Shown: in pieces, positions 8,466-17,587 of the stretch
Layout: every line of letters begins with the position of its first letter
Position numbering within the stretch: the first letter of the stretch is position 1
Assembly: GCF_052857255.1 (NCBI RefSeq)
Contig: NC_135497.1
Coordinates: 548,371,531 to 548,435,530, forward strand
Length of the DNA stretch: 64,000 bases
Source of the DNA: Amblyomma americanum
Taxonomy: Eukaryota; Arthropoda; Arachnida; Ixodida; Ixodidae
Direction of reading: 5' to 3'
Translations under genes and position numbers: made by a program
The notes under the pieces: model-generated
The model's database searches: none
What the model saw: the letters and a program-made list of their open reading frames with translations, nothing else
What the model was told of the DNA's origin: nothing

Positions 8466-11400
8466 ATTGTATGGTTAGTCTGATTTGGCATGTTTGCATT
8501 TTCCTGCAACACCTGCCTTGCAACCGCACGTTGCTAGGACCAGGTGCCTGGTCTATAAGACAGCTGTGTAAGAAAGAGGAACCGATAAATCTTTTCGAAG
8601 GCGCCGAGACGCATGTTCGCGCGATGCACCTGGCCGACACTTCGCGCCAGTTTCCGCTAAAATTTCTTTCAAATCGTGAACAAGGCGTGGTTAAAAAACC
8701 TTCATGCTTTAAGCCAGGTTACCTCCTTCAAGAAAACTTGTCAGTCCAAAAGCTGTCAGAACAAAGTTTCTATGTGTCTTGGGAAGAGGCAGCCATTCGA
8801 GGAAGATTCGTGGAGGCCACGGCAACTTGCAGGCTTCAAAGCAGTCGCTCGACAAATGTCTGCGCTCTGTTGCTTCGAGCATCTCGGGCATACGATGGAA
8901 TTGTTGCAGACTCTGCTCACGTGACCCATTCCCATGAACCTCCTCCACTGTAGCGGCTTCGGAACGATAGGCCGAACTTACTGTCGAAAATACCCAAGCT
9001 TCAAGTATAATGGTATACAATCATCCTCGAAGGTCAGCTTGATGCATTTATACCTGGCAAGGAACATAGGTAAATCGGCATCACATATGGCACTGTCACC
9101 GTTGCAGATTACGCCAGACATAGTGCCGCTGCCTTGGAGTGGGCGTACATACTATTGTCGAGTTTGGCGATGGCGATCAATATTTCTAGGACGTCCCACC
9201 CCTTGGCAACAATGGCAATAACACTTTTATAGGGTTTTATTCTCACGTCTTCGACCCCTCCCTGTACGAGGCTTTCCAGAGATATAGAGGTGCCTGACTG
9301 TTCTGAACGTTTAGGAGGACGGGTTGTTCATGTGTCACAAGCGAGACTGTTTGCGCCGGGGCACTTCGCGCCCACTTCACCTTTGACGGGCTTCATTAGG
9401 ACGACTTGGATTGTCTGCGCAGTCTGCGCTTGGCCTTTCATAACGACCGCTACGAACCCGGCATCCGTCGAGGAGTCATAACTTGGCACAGAGTACACCA
9501 GTGTCCTGGCTGCTAGAATCCCTCATGTGGCAGATTCGCTTTCTCTGGAAGGCAGTTGCCGACCCACCAGGTTCTAAGGTAGGCCCAGCGGCCTCCACTT
9601 CCATCGCCGGGGCAAAAGGGAGCGGCGCCTCCTTGGTAATTTGCCCAAATACATTTAAAATGGTGTATCGAAGGCAGCGTTCTGATAAAAAACAACTTCG
9701 TCTTCCTCATACTGACATGAGCTACCCTGTGTTGGGGGAATGAGAATAGTCTTAGTTGCAAACAATCGCTATTTCAAGGAGGGCTTGCTGTGATTGTGTG
9801 ACCAGCGCCTTGTATTGTGTAGTACAGCGAATGTCTTAAATATAAAGGTTTCCGGAAACCCTCCAGCTAGTGTCGCACCTGTAGCATAGTAGCAAGCGTA
9901 ACTGATTCCCACCGGTGGGTGCAACAAGCACCTTGCTCTATCGAGCCCAAGTTGGATACGTGCAGGCTTGGTCGGGGTGGTTGCTGACACTTGCACGGCT
10001 CTTTGCGTTTATAAGGCGGGAGCTGGACTTTACTTTGCTTTACTTCCCACGAGTTAACCCTATCGGACGAGTTAACCACGTCCTATCCTGCACGGCACCC
10101 ATAAAATAAGTACGTATATCTGCGCAAGAGACGCATATATACAGTACGCTGTACTTGACAGGACCGGGAAATATGCATCGGAGTACCACGCATGTGGCAC
10201 TGCACCTCGCTATGCTGGGGAAAGCACCACCACGGTGCTTTTATTTTTCCAGCATTCTGCCTGCAGCGCATACATGTTCATTAATTGATTACTGTCTGCC
10301 CATGTTGTTGCTGTTGGATCAGAAGCAATGGCACATGTTTGGTGGTTTAAACAGGAGAAAAAGTCATCCAGACTTATCTCAAGCTGCTCATAAATAAAAA
10401 TTGAGCATTTTGGGGAAACGAAAAACAAATTTTTAGAGGTTTTAAGAAGATTGGAATGAGACCATGTATTGGTGTAGTATGGTCGCAACTTTCGCCTTTT
10501 TTTCCCCAGAGGCATAAGGATTTGTGGGGGCTTTGAGTATGCTTTGCGGAATTGTCCGCGCTGTACGTGCCTTTTAATGGTGTGCCACAAGTGATTAGTG
10601 TTGCAGTCACGTGGCAAGATAAGAAAACGGGACAATGAACAGTTGGCGCCATCTAGGTCCTTTTGCTACGGGAAGGTATACCAATTCATTATACGCCTCG
10701 CGATCATGTGACACAAGTGGGGACCATGGGATTACGTGCCGACGTTGTCACGTGCTCGCGCCATCATGGGGTCGCACTTTGGTCGGTGTTCCGGAATTTT
10801 TAACTACCCAGGAGAGTAACAGTGTTGTGAGTTCTTTGCGGCTATCTTTATAATTTTCGATTTCTTTTTGCCCGGTGGCTAAAAATTTATAAAATACTGC
10901 ACTTTTTAATCCCAATGCAATAGGCAGAGACCCTTAAGACACAGTCGACGACGAAGTTGACAGCAGTGCGGACAGCGCGAGGTTGTGCGAAACCCGAGAT
11001 TTATCGGATCTCTTGCATTCTCGCTGAGAAGAAGTTGATATGATTTGCAGATCATGTATGAGTCCGCGATATGCAACGAATTTACAGTCAGTGTCTCCAT
11101 ATCGCGTTCCTTCCATAATGCCTTCACTGTGCGACGATATGCCTGTCTCCGAATAGCGGGAGAACCGCGTGAAGTGTCCTGAACCTTAGCAGCCTATCAA
11201 CGAAGAGACCCCGCCAGTTGCCCGTATAGAGAATAACGTCAATCGAAACCCTCAGTTAACTCTCTGCACGCAGCCGGACGTGTTAAGGAGCGACAGGCTC
11301 GGCTGCGCTGAATGCAGTACTCATGGCAGCATTCGCCACAACTGAGCCGTGCTGTTCCTCCAAATGTAGGCAAGGCCACAGTCAGGGCCCTGTGATAGAT

Positions 11401-11760
11401 GGAGCACGGACAAAGAAAGTGATTTCTAAGAACTTCGGCGACAGGCAAGAGGATGTCGACCAGACTGTCCTCACTATAGTCGTCGTCGCGCGCTATCTGA
11501 TGTTGGGGCAGTGGCGTACATTGCGAGGAGGAGGAGGAGTGGTTTTAGTGAGCGCCGCCTGATGTCGCTACGTGCGCGCCAATCCAATAGAAGAAGAAAA
11601 GTAGCAAAAACGTACTTTGCTACTCGCTTAGCTGCGACTTCTGTCATTTCCATGCTCATAATTACTAATATACCCCATAGTACATGTCTCTAAAGCACCC
11701 TTTTAAGACAACACCGTATTCACTAGACGCGCCTTTGCTCATTCCAAATCATTTAGCTGG
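8466..11760. other. 3.3 kb without recognised gene or element
   Basis: No transposase, RT or known host domain found in any frame. The longest frames are 8333-8953 (+, starts inside the LTR), 9020-8709 (-, 103 codons) and 10635-10210 (-, 141 codons, basic N-terminal half with KKRRKLRPYY). A short inverted repeat, GTAGCAAA...TTTGCTAC, lies near 11605-11627 and a GGA run near 11526-11540. None of the frames has a motif I can name. The stretch lies between two well-identified retroelements and is the largest unexplained block of the unit. Confidence 0.5.
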
Positions 11761-11779
11761 CGTGGTTTTGTGATGTAAC

Positions 11780-13099
11780 CATGAGCGTTGTTAATCTGGA
11801 CAAATGTGCGGGCCTTTGGCATTGGAACTGGACATCAGCGCCTTTGTTTCATGCGAGTGTGAAATGGCCACATGTCCCTTCCAAATACCTCTGGTGTTCC
11901 TCTTGACAAGTATAGAGATAACGATCACTTTTGGAAGGAGAAAATTCAAGAATTAACTGTCCACGCATGCGTACACAGAAATGGTCGGCAAAGGAACTGT
12001 CTATACTCGCGCGCGCGAACTTATGTACCGTATACTGGTTCAGAAAGTGTGCTATTTGTTGCAGGTCCTTTCGCGCTTTCGACTTAGCATTAAAAAGTTT
12101 CATCGTATCTTTGCAGTATTTGTTTGGCAGTCCTCGTGGGGAGGACTAAACGTGATAAGTTATTTCTGCGCTTGAGAAAAGGGGTTCTTTCCCTGCCACA
12201 CATGTACTTGAGGCAGGTGGTGTCAAGGTTTATGTTTCTTCAAGATACACACGGCCGTTTCCTGCGGACTTTTATTCAATGGAGGCTTTCTTCGGCTTTG
12301 CCAAACTCTGTTATTTCCACTGTAGATGGGATGCGATACAGTGCAAGTAGATTTTTGAAAGCAGTGATCTTTGCTTTCAGGTTTATAAATGCTCGGTTCA
12401 GTTTGTCACGCGTAAGAAACTGCTAAAAGACTTGCTTGACTGTGTCTTCTCCAAGTCAATATATCGATATCTGTATGCACTGGAGGCCAAGGAGGAAATG
12501 TTTTAACAAGACGGTTGTGCCAGTGGGTGTGAAGACGTTTTTCTTCAAGTTGCACACTGGTGCGTAGCCGGTTAAAACATGGATGGAGGTGAAGGGACTG
12601 TTTTTACCACGGGGTGCTGACTGCTTGTTGTGTCACACACCAGAGTCAATAAAACACGTCTTTATTGATTGTTGGGATGCGCTGCTCTTTTTGGACGTGC
12701 TCCAGCGTACTGTAAAGAAAGACTTACCCTTGACGTACGCCGTATGGGATACGATTCCTGGACGTTGAGACGGATGTTTATAAATACGATGTAATTTTCC
12801 TTCTTGGCCTGCACAGCATTTGGCGACGCAGGATGGCTGTACGATACTGCGATGAAGATGCACGGTCTGTCCCAGATTACTTCAAAGAAAACATATTTAA
12901 GCTACGTGAAGTGTGCAAGGAGCTATGTTTTGGAGATGAAGTTATCGAGTTGATGGGAGAATTGTGTTCCTTGAAACCGTTTTGATCTTCTCACGTGAGT
13001 GAATCAAATGTCCGCTCTTGATGTTAGAGAGTTCAGCGCAGAACATGTGTTTGCGATCTATTGTAAACTGTCAAAACAGGCAATGAAGACAAAAAAAAA
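11780..13099 (+). pseudogene. 3' end of a second LINE (L1/Tx1-like), 5'-truncated
   Basis: Starts after the RT catalytic core. Segments in successive frames read CAGLWHWNWTSAPLFHASV, GVPLDKYRDNDHFWKEKIQE, KWSAKELSILARANL, SIKKFHRIFAVFVWQSSW and LRQVVSRFMFLQD, then a zinc-knuckle CLLCHTPESIKHVFIDC (12622-12672, C-x2-C-x7-H-x4-C). After another frame change the C-terminus is LLGLHSIWRRRMAVRYCDED to a TGA at 12983-12985. A 3' UTR of about 100 bases ends in nine A (13091-13099). I recall this protein pattern from tick endonuclease/RT elements of the Tx1/L1 type. There are at least three frameshifts; a one-base loss after VWQSSW is private to this unit. Confidence 0.78.
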
Positions 13100-13140
13100 G
13101 AGCTGGCGTGGCGGAGTGGTTAGCGTGCTCGTCTCGCACC
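13100..13140 (+). repeat. tRNA-like SINE head (A box only)
   Basis: GAGCTGGCGTGGCGGAGTGG starts right after the A tail of the preceding LINE. TGGCGGAGTGG (13109-13119) fits the RNA polymerase III A box. The sequence runs to CTCGTCTCGCACCCG, then switches to LINE coding sequence instead of a B box. It is a truncated SINE or a tRNA pseudogene half, not a functional tRNA. Confidence 0.6.
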
Positions 13141-13520
13141 CGTACGCCGACACTGGCTGTGTACCGCGAGTGCAAGAACAGCATCGGACCCGAAAAGATA
13201 TTTGACAACGGCCTGGGTAGCACATTGCTGTTTGAGGCCCGTGCCGGAGCGCTGCGAACACAGCTGTACCGCCGTCGCTTCGATACAACACCAGAAGCAC
13301 AGGCAGCACTATGCCGAGCATGTGGCGATGCGGAGGAGACCATCGAGCAGATGTCGTGCCACAGACTCCACCCGATGCCAACAGAGGGCACTACATTCCC
13401 ACAGGTTCTCATGTTGTTTCACGGTCCTGCAGTGGACGACGAAGGAGACAGCTGCTAGGACGAAGGTGTGCTGCGAACCAAGCGTCAACTAACTCTTTGG
13501 TGGAGCCACTGGTGGAGCAC
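13141..13520 (+). pseudogene. C-terminal fragment of a third LINE (R1/Jockey-like)
   Basis: Open to 13458: LAVYRECKNSIGPEKIFDNG, then LLFEARAGALRTQLYRRRF and a degenerate zinc knuckle, CRACGDAEETIEQMSCH, in which the expected His of ...ETIEH... is Gln. After a frame change the tail LRTKRQLTLWW (near 13470-13510) resembles the KRRLxxWW end of such ORF2 proteins. The fused upstream reading (MAEWLACSSRTRTP) is the tRNA-like head translated, not real protein. Assignment is from motif memory. Confidence 0.65.
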
Positions 13521-14226
13521 TTTGTCTAACTGCGCGAAATCGCAGTCGGACGCGGACGAGGTCGATGAGCGAATCCCCCACCCCCCGACTTCCTTTGTAT
13601 GTTTTTGTTTTTCTTCCCCTTGCGCGCTTTTTTTCTCTCCTGCGCTTTCATCTTCTCGGGGTTTTTAGGTTTTTCTTTGTCCGGGTGCCCAACCACGGCC
13701 GGTCTCGAGGGCGGCGCGTGCTCTCTCCCATACGGCCTTCACATCCGCCGCGGAAGCAATGTGAGTTTTTCGCAGGGAGTTATGCCGCCCGCCGCCGCTA
13801 GAGGCGCGACAACCCCACCGCTCGCAGGGTGCCGCGAGTGGCGTATTAAAAACCGAGCTGAACCCGCGAGGCTCCGCCATCTTTCCCCATGGATGCTGAA
13901 GAATACCTAGGTTCGGCTCGGTCGGGAACATCCCTAGCCGTCCCTGTTTTTTTGTGCCTGTTGTGTTTTGCATAACAATAAGCTTCCACAAACGTACCTA
14001 ATTATAAAATTTAAACCTTATTTCCACCTTATTTCAACATTTAGTTATTTCTTTAGATTATGGTTCAATTACATTTACCGTCGGCGCGGTGGTAAATGCG
14101 TTTACCACGAGACCATGCTCAATTGCCTTGTCAAGGCTTTGGCTCATCGCCATTGATCCTAGCTGGTCAGGGAACGATCTCTGTGAGCAGATTTTCTCGT
14201 ACCCGGCTGCTGTTTCCATCGCCAAG
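13521..14226 (+). promoter_or_regulatory. GC-rich, promoter-like stretch with a 28-codon frame
   Basis: A pyrimidine-rich then GC-rich segment leads to a TATA-like TATTAAAA (about 13844-13851). Some 40 bases on, CCCCATGG opens a 28-codon frame (13889-13975) ending in the hydrophobic SLAVPVFLCLLCFA. An AT-rich stretch follows, then a hairpin with 8-bp stem GTGGTAAA/TTTACCAC and loop TGCG (14089-14108). It could be a solo LTR or a gene promoter; no paired LTR was found. Weakly supported. Confidence 0.25.
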
Positions 14227-14535
14227 ATGGAAAACCAAAGTTCAATCAGCGCGGAATGCCTTGCTGCGGGCTCCGCTGAACAAGCTAAGTATCTGTGTCC
14301 GGTGTGCAATGCTGCGTTCACATTTGAAAGTGTACGGAGGCGGCACGTGCGAAAACAGCACCCTGATGTCGCCGACTCGTTGGTACCCATTTGTAGTGCT
14401 TTGTTTGAATATGATGTTTGCTGTAAGGTTTCGTTTCCCCACCGTGGTGGTCTCTTGCAGCACCACGAACAGGTCCACGGGTTTGTGCCGAGGCGCATCA
14501 GGCTTGAGTTCTCTTCCTTAACAGGTGAAGTATAA
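14227..14535 (+). CDS. Two-finger C2H2 zinc-finger open frame, possibly a first exon
   Basis: 102 codons from MENQSSISAECLAAG. Finger 1 is C24-x2-C27-x12-H40-x4-H45 (CPVCNAAFTFES...HVRKQH). Finger 2 should be C62-x2-C65-x13-H79-x4-H84, but in this unit residue 62 is Tyr (TAT), so the finger cannot bind zinc normally. The frame is open upstream to 14089; 14227 is chosen because it precedes the first protein-like stretch. Just before the stop, CAG/GTGAAGT (GT at 14525-14526) is a good splice-donor match, so the real product may continue in another exon. Paired N-terminal fingers are also found in R2-like LINE proteins, so a retroelement ORF start is an alternative. Confidence 0.5.
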   Translation: MENQSSISAECLAAGSAEQAKYLCPVCNAAFTFESVRRRHVRKQHPDVADSLVPICSALFEYDVCCKVSFPHRGGLLQHHEQVHGFVPRRIRLEFSSLTGEV

Positions 14536-14584
14536 ACGAGATCTCCATATTGTGCAGGCACCGTTTTCTGTCATGGGGTTGCAG

Positions 14585-15804
14585 TATAGGAGGTATTCAC
14601 TGAGGCCGCACTACCAGACGGCGCGTGCGTCGCCGCGGCAAACGCGCCATGCTTGTGGTCGTTTCACGCCAGCTCGCGCAGTGTCACGGTACGCCGTGAG
14701 GTATCCGGCCTGAATTGTTAGTGATCCGTAACATCTTTGCACGTTGTTAAATGCGTCGACGTCCACTTTTCTTTGCGGAACGCTTATTGTGCATAAAGTT
14801 TGCAGCAGAATTCTGTACCGTGATTTTACCGAGCTGCCTGCCGCGACTCGACAGCAAAAGTGGCCGGCTGCATTGCACGCAAGAACGTACACGACTTGCA
14901 GCTTTTATTAACAGTTCATAACAGTCAGCTACTCGTTCAGGACACATCGTGGATAACACAGCACATGATTAATCACCCATATACCAAAACAGATGCTGCA
15001 GAAACTCACATTGCCAGCGGCTGTAGTCCACGAACTACCGAAGCCTCATTGTTTCAGCAGAAAGGCAATTGCGTCATAACTGCTTTATTTACGCGGAGAA
15101 AATACTGTCGTGCACTCGCAGCACGAATGGCAGGCATAGCGAGAATGTTTTGCAGGTTTGATTGTAGAAACGTAGCGTTGCTTCCAGTGCACAAGACCTA
15201 GAATCTATAGGACTTTTCGCAGCAGCGCGATGTGCAGCAATTCCGCTACATTCAGTAGTAACATGTCACTTTCAGCAGACAGAGATGACAAGTTAGGCTA
15301 GCTAAACGAACAAACACGTTTAACTACTCACCTCTCCAAAAACGGCACTTCGGTCGTCGGCACCCTCAGCCTCGCCCACTTGTCAAGCAATTCCACCGTC
15401 TCATAGATTTGCATGCTTTAATTCCTTGGCATGTCGGTAAACTTACGCCGTGCACGAGGCGGGCCTCATTATCGGTGCATTTAACGCACGACAGCAGTCC
15501 TGTAGTACGTCAAACACCACGTCGGCGCCTGCAAATTCCTACGGGCCGACGTTTTCATGAAGTGTAACCTTTTCAGTGTGCCCGCTCTTTTCTGCTTAGC
15601 ACAGTTCACGGCGTATCCACCAAGTCACCCAGTGTTACGGGGCGGACAGATATGATCTGCGGCGAGACGCTAAATACACTCACATTTCACACATCACAAG
15701 CGAGGTAAATGCTGCGGCTGCTGCGCGTGCGACCACCAACATGGCAAATGCCGCGCCGGACGCTAGTGCCACTTGCGGATGACGTCATGTGAATACCTCC
15801 TATA
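14585..15804. mobile_element. DNA element with ~75-bp terminal inverted repeats (1.22 kb)
   Basis: The left end TATAGGAGGTATTCAC (14585-14600) is matched exactly by the inverse at 15789-15804. Interrupted complementarity continues inward for about 75 bases (CCGCA, CTA, CGGCGCG, GCCATG, TTGGTGGTCG on both arms). The target duplication is TA or TATA. No transposase is encoded, so it is non-autonomous. A perfect cAMP-response-type site, TGACGTCA, lies in the right arm (15780-15787). Inside are an unrecognised 113-codon frame (14860-15201) and a small exon-like segment on the other strand. Unit 1 has lost 11 bases after 15095. Confidence 0.75.
15332..15414 (-). other. Exon-like segment with splice donor inside the inverted-repeat element
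   Basis: Minus strand: ATG at 15414, then 27 codons reading MQIYETVELLDKWARLRVPT and on to PFLER, ending GAGAG/GTGAGT, a textbook donor (GT at 15331-15330). Unit 2 differs by one base, a synonymous ATC/ATA change. I do not recognise the peptide. It may be a host exon captured by the element, or chance. Confidence 0.3.
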
Positions 15805-16469
15805 GGGAAGCCACACAAGTTGAAATAACGCATCGCGGAAACTTTCTCTGCATTTGGATGTTTTGTGATGCTATGCGCTAGTACATATGGGCAGAACTAT
15901 TGTTCTGCCTGGGTGGAGCTAGGCATTTTGAAAAGAATTAGCTGCTCTTGGAGTTATGTCCAGGAAGAACAACTGCCACTTGAGCTCTGTAACCTAATAT
16001 AAACTAATTAAAACAAAACCTAACTGCTTTGCATACAAAGTGTTTCAAAACAAACTACTCACCAATATACTGTTGTACTGTTGAGGACAAAATTTTCCAG
16101 GACGCGCGACTGATGATTTCGGCTTAAAGGTGTGAAGTGTGCCTTATTTCACTAACAAACATTATACATCCCAAGGCCTAGTTTCATCTCCACAAGCGTG
16201 ATCTCCAACCACTGGCTGATAACAAAGCTATAAGCTTTTGATAACAATCGCGTGTCCTGGGCAATTTTGACCAAGACAGTACGTGATGTGATATTATATG
16301 TACAGCCTACTGCGATTTGAAGGTGATCTGTTTAGGCTTTATGAGATTGGATTCACCGACCTAACACGATATTTTTATTAGAAAGAAAGTTGCAACCACG
16401 ATATGAACGTAGCTAGCCAAAGGTTTTAATGCAACAGTGTTAAGGCTCCCGTTCAGCAGAAAATCTCGC
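15805..16469. other. Unassigned AT-rich stretch
   Basis: No gene or element recognised. A perfect 8-bp hairpin, GGCAGAAC-TATT-GTTCTGCC, lies at 15890-15909. Confidence 0.4.
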
Positions 16470-16613
16470 GTCTGTGGCGGGAAAATTATTGATTGTGAGA
16501 AGTTTCTCAGAAGGGCAACCCCCACCGGTGCACAAGGCCCGCCACCTCACCTGTGACAGCACCTGCCATCGCAGGTCAGTGGCACATCGCTTAACTGCTG
16601 CACCACTGTGCCT
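16470..16613 (-). repeat. tRNA-derived SINE fragment
   Basis: Read on the minus strand it starts GGCACAGTGGTGCAGCAGTT, an A-box-like head, and continues through GACCTGCGATGGCAGGTGCT and GGTGAGGTGGCGGGCCTTGT to an AATAATTT end. I recall this as a frequent tick repeat. The following 16614-17107 holds nothing recognisable. Confidence 0.55.
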
Positions 16614-17107
16614 GGTGTGGTATGAAGTCCACGGATGAATGTGAAGTCAAGAATGATGAATTCCGCACATATGGTACACATTACAGCTATTGAGTCACAC
16701 CCTTAAGGCGGAGCCTAAGTGTGCACTGCGATTTTTCTATATCATGTAATCATTTTTGTTGTGCACCAAGTGCCCATCATGACAGGAAAAATTTATTGGT
16801 TCGTGTTAGGTGGAACAGGTGCGATAACCTTCAAATTTCACTAGTTTCTACAGGTGTTATTGCGATTAAAACATGATGGAAAAATTTGATGCCAGGGTTA
16901 GCTCCAGAAAGGAATGCAGGGTCTGTTAAGGATGGAACTGCAATGCTGAAGTGCTGTGTTTTAACAGAAATGTAGCAGTAGTCATGTCATTCCGTGTTCC
17001 GTAACTTCAGGCACCTGATTTCATTTTTTGATGCCAGTGCATGCAAGCCTTCTGTCTGCAATGAGCCAGAATCGAAACATTACCGTAATGAAATAGACTG
17101 CTTATAA

Positions 17108-17262
17108 GTTTAGTTTAGTTTATGGGGTTTAACGTCTCAAAACGACTCAGGCTATCAGATACGCCGTAGTGAAAGGATCTGGAAATTTCGACCACCAGAG
17201 ATTCTTTCATGTGCACTGACATTACACAGCACACGAGCCTCTAGAATTTCGCCTCTATCGAA
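17108..17262 (+). repeat. Interspersed repeat (TTTATGGGGTTTAACGT family)
   Basis: Contains TTTATGGGGTTTAACGTCTC, GGAAATTTCGACCACCAGAG and CTCTAGAATTTCGCCTC, which I recognise as a very abundant ixodid interspersed repeat of SINE-like character. The part that usually carries the tRNA-like promoter is missing. Confidence 0.6.
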
Positions 17263-17587
17263 TTAATGTTGATTCGTGGCACAAGAGCCTTTTGAAGAAC
17301 TTCACCCTTTTTGTGTAGCAGTTCGGGCCAGATTACGCGCACTTTCTGTTTTACGCTGAGGCATGTTATAAGGTTTGCATACACATGGCTTATATCGTTA
17401 AACAGCTGCGAAATGAGCCGAGATAGGCATAGGACCACATTCAGGTGGCTGGAAATAAATATGGCAACAAGAAAAACCTGTCTACATTATTTGGAATACG
17501 TGTCAGCTGAGAATAAGCCTTCCAGAATAAGGAATGCATGCATATGAAAAAAAATGAAGCATCATTCAGTGCCAGGAGGAAACATTA

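Noticed and set aside
13100..13140. Functional tRNA gene
   Set aside because: Only the D-arm/A-box half is present; no anticodon stem, T arm or B box follows.
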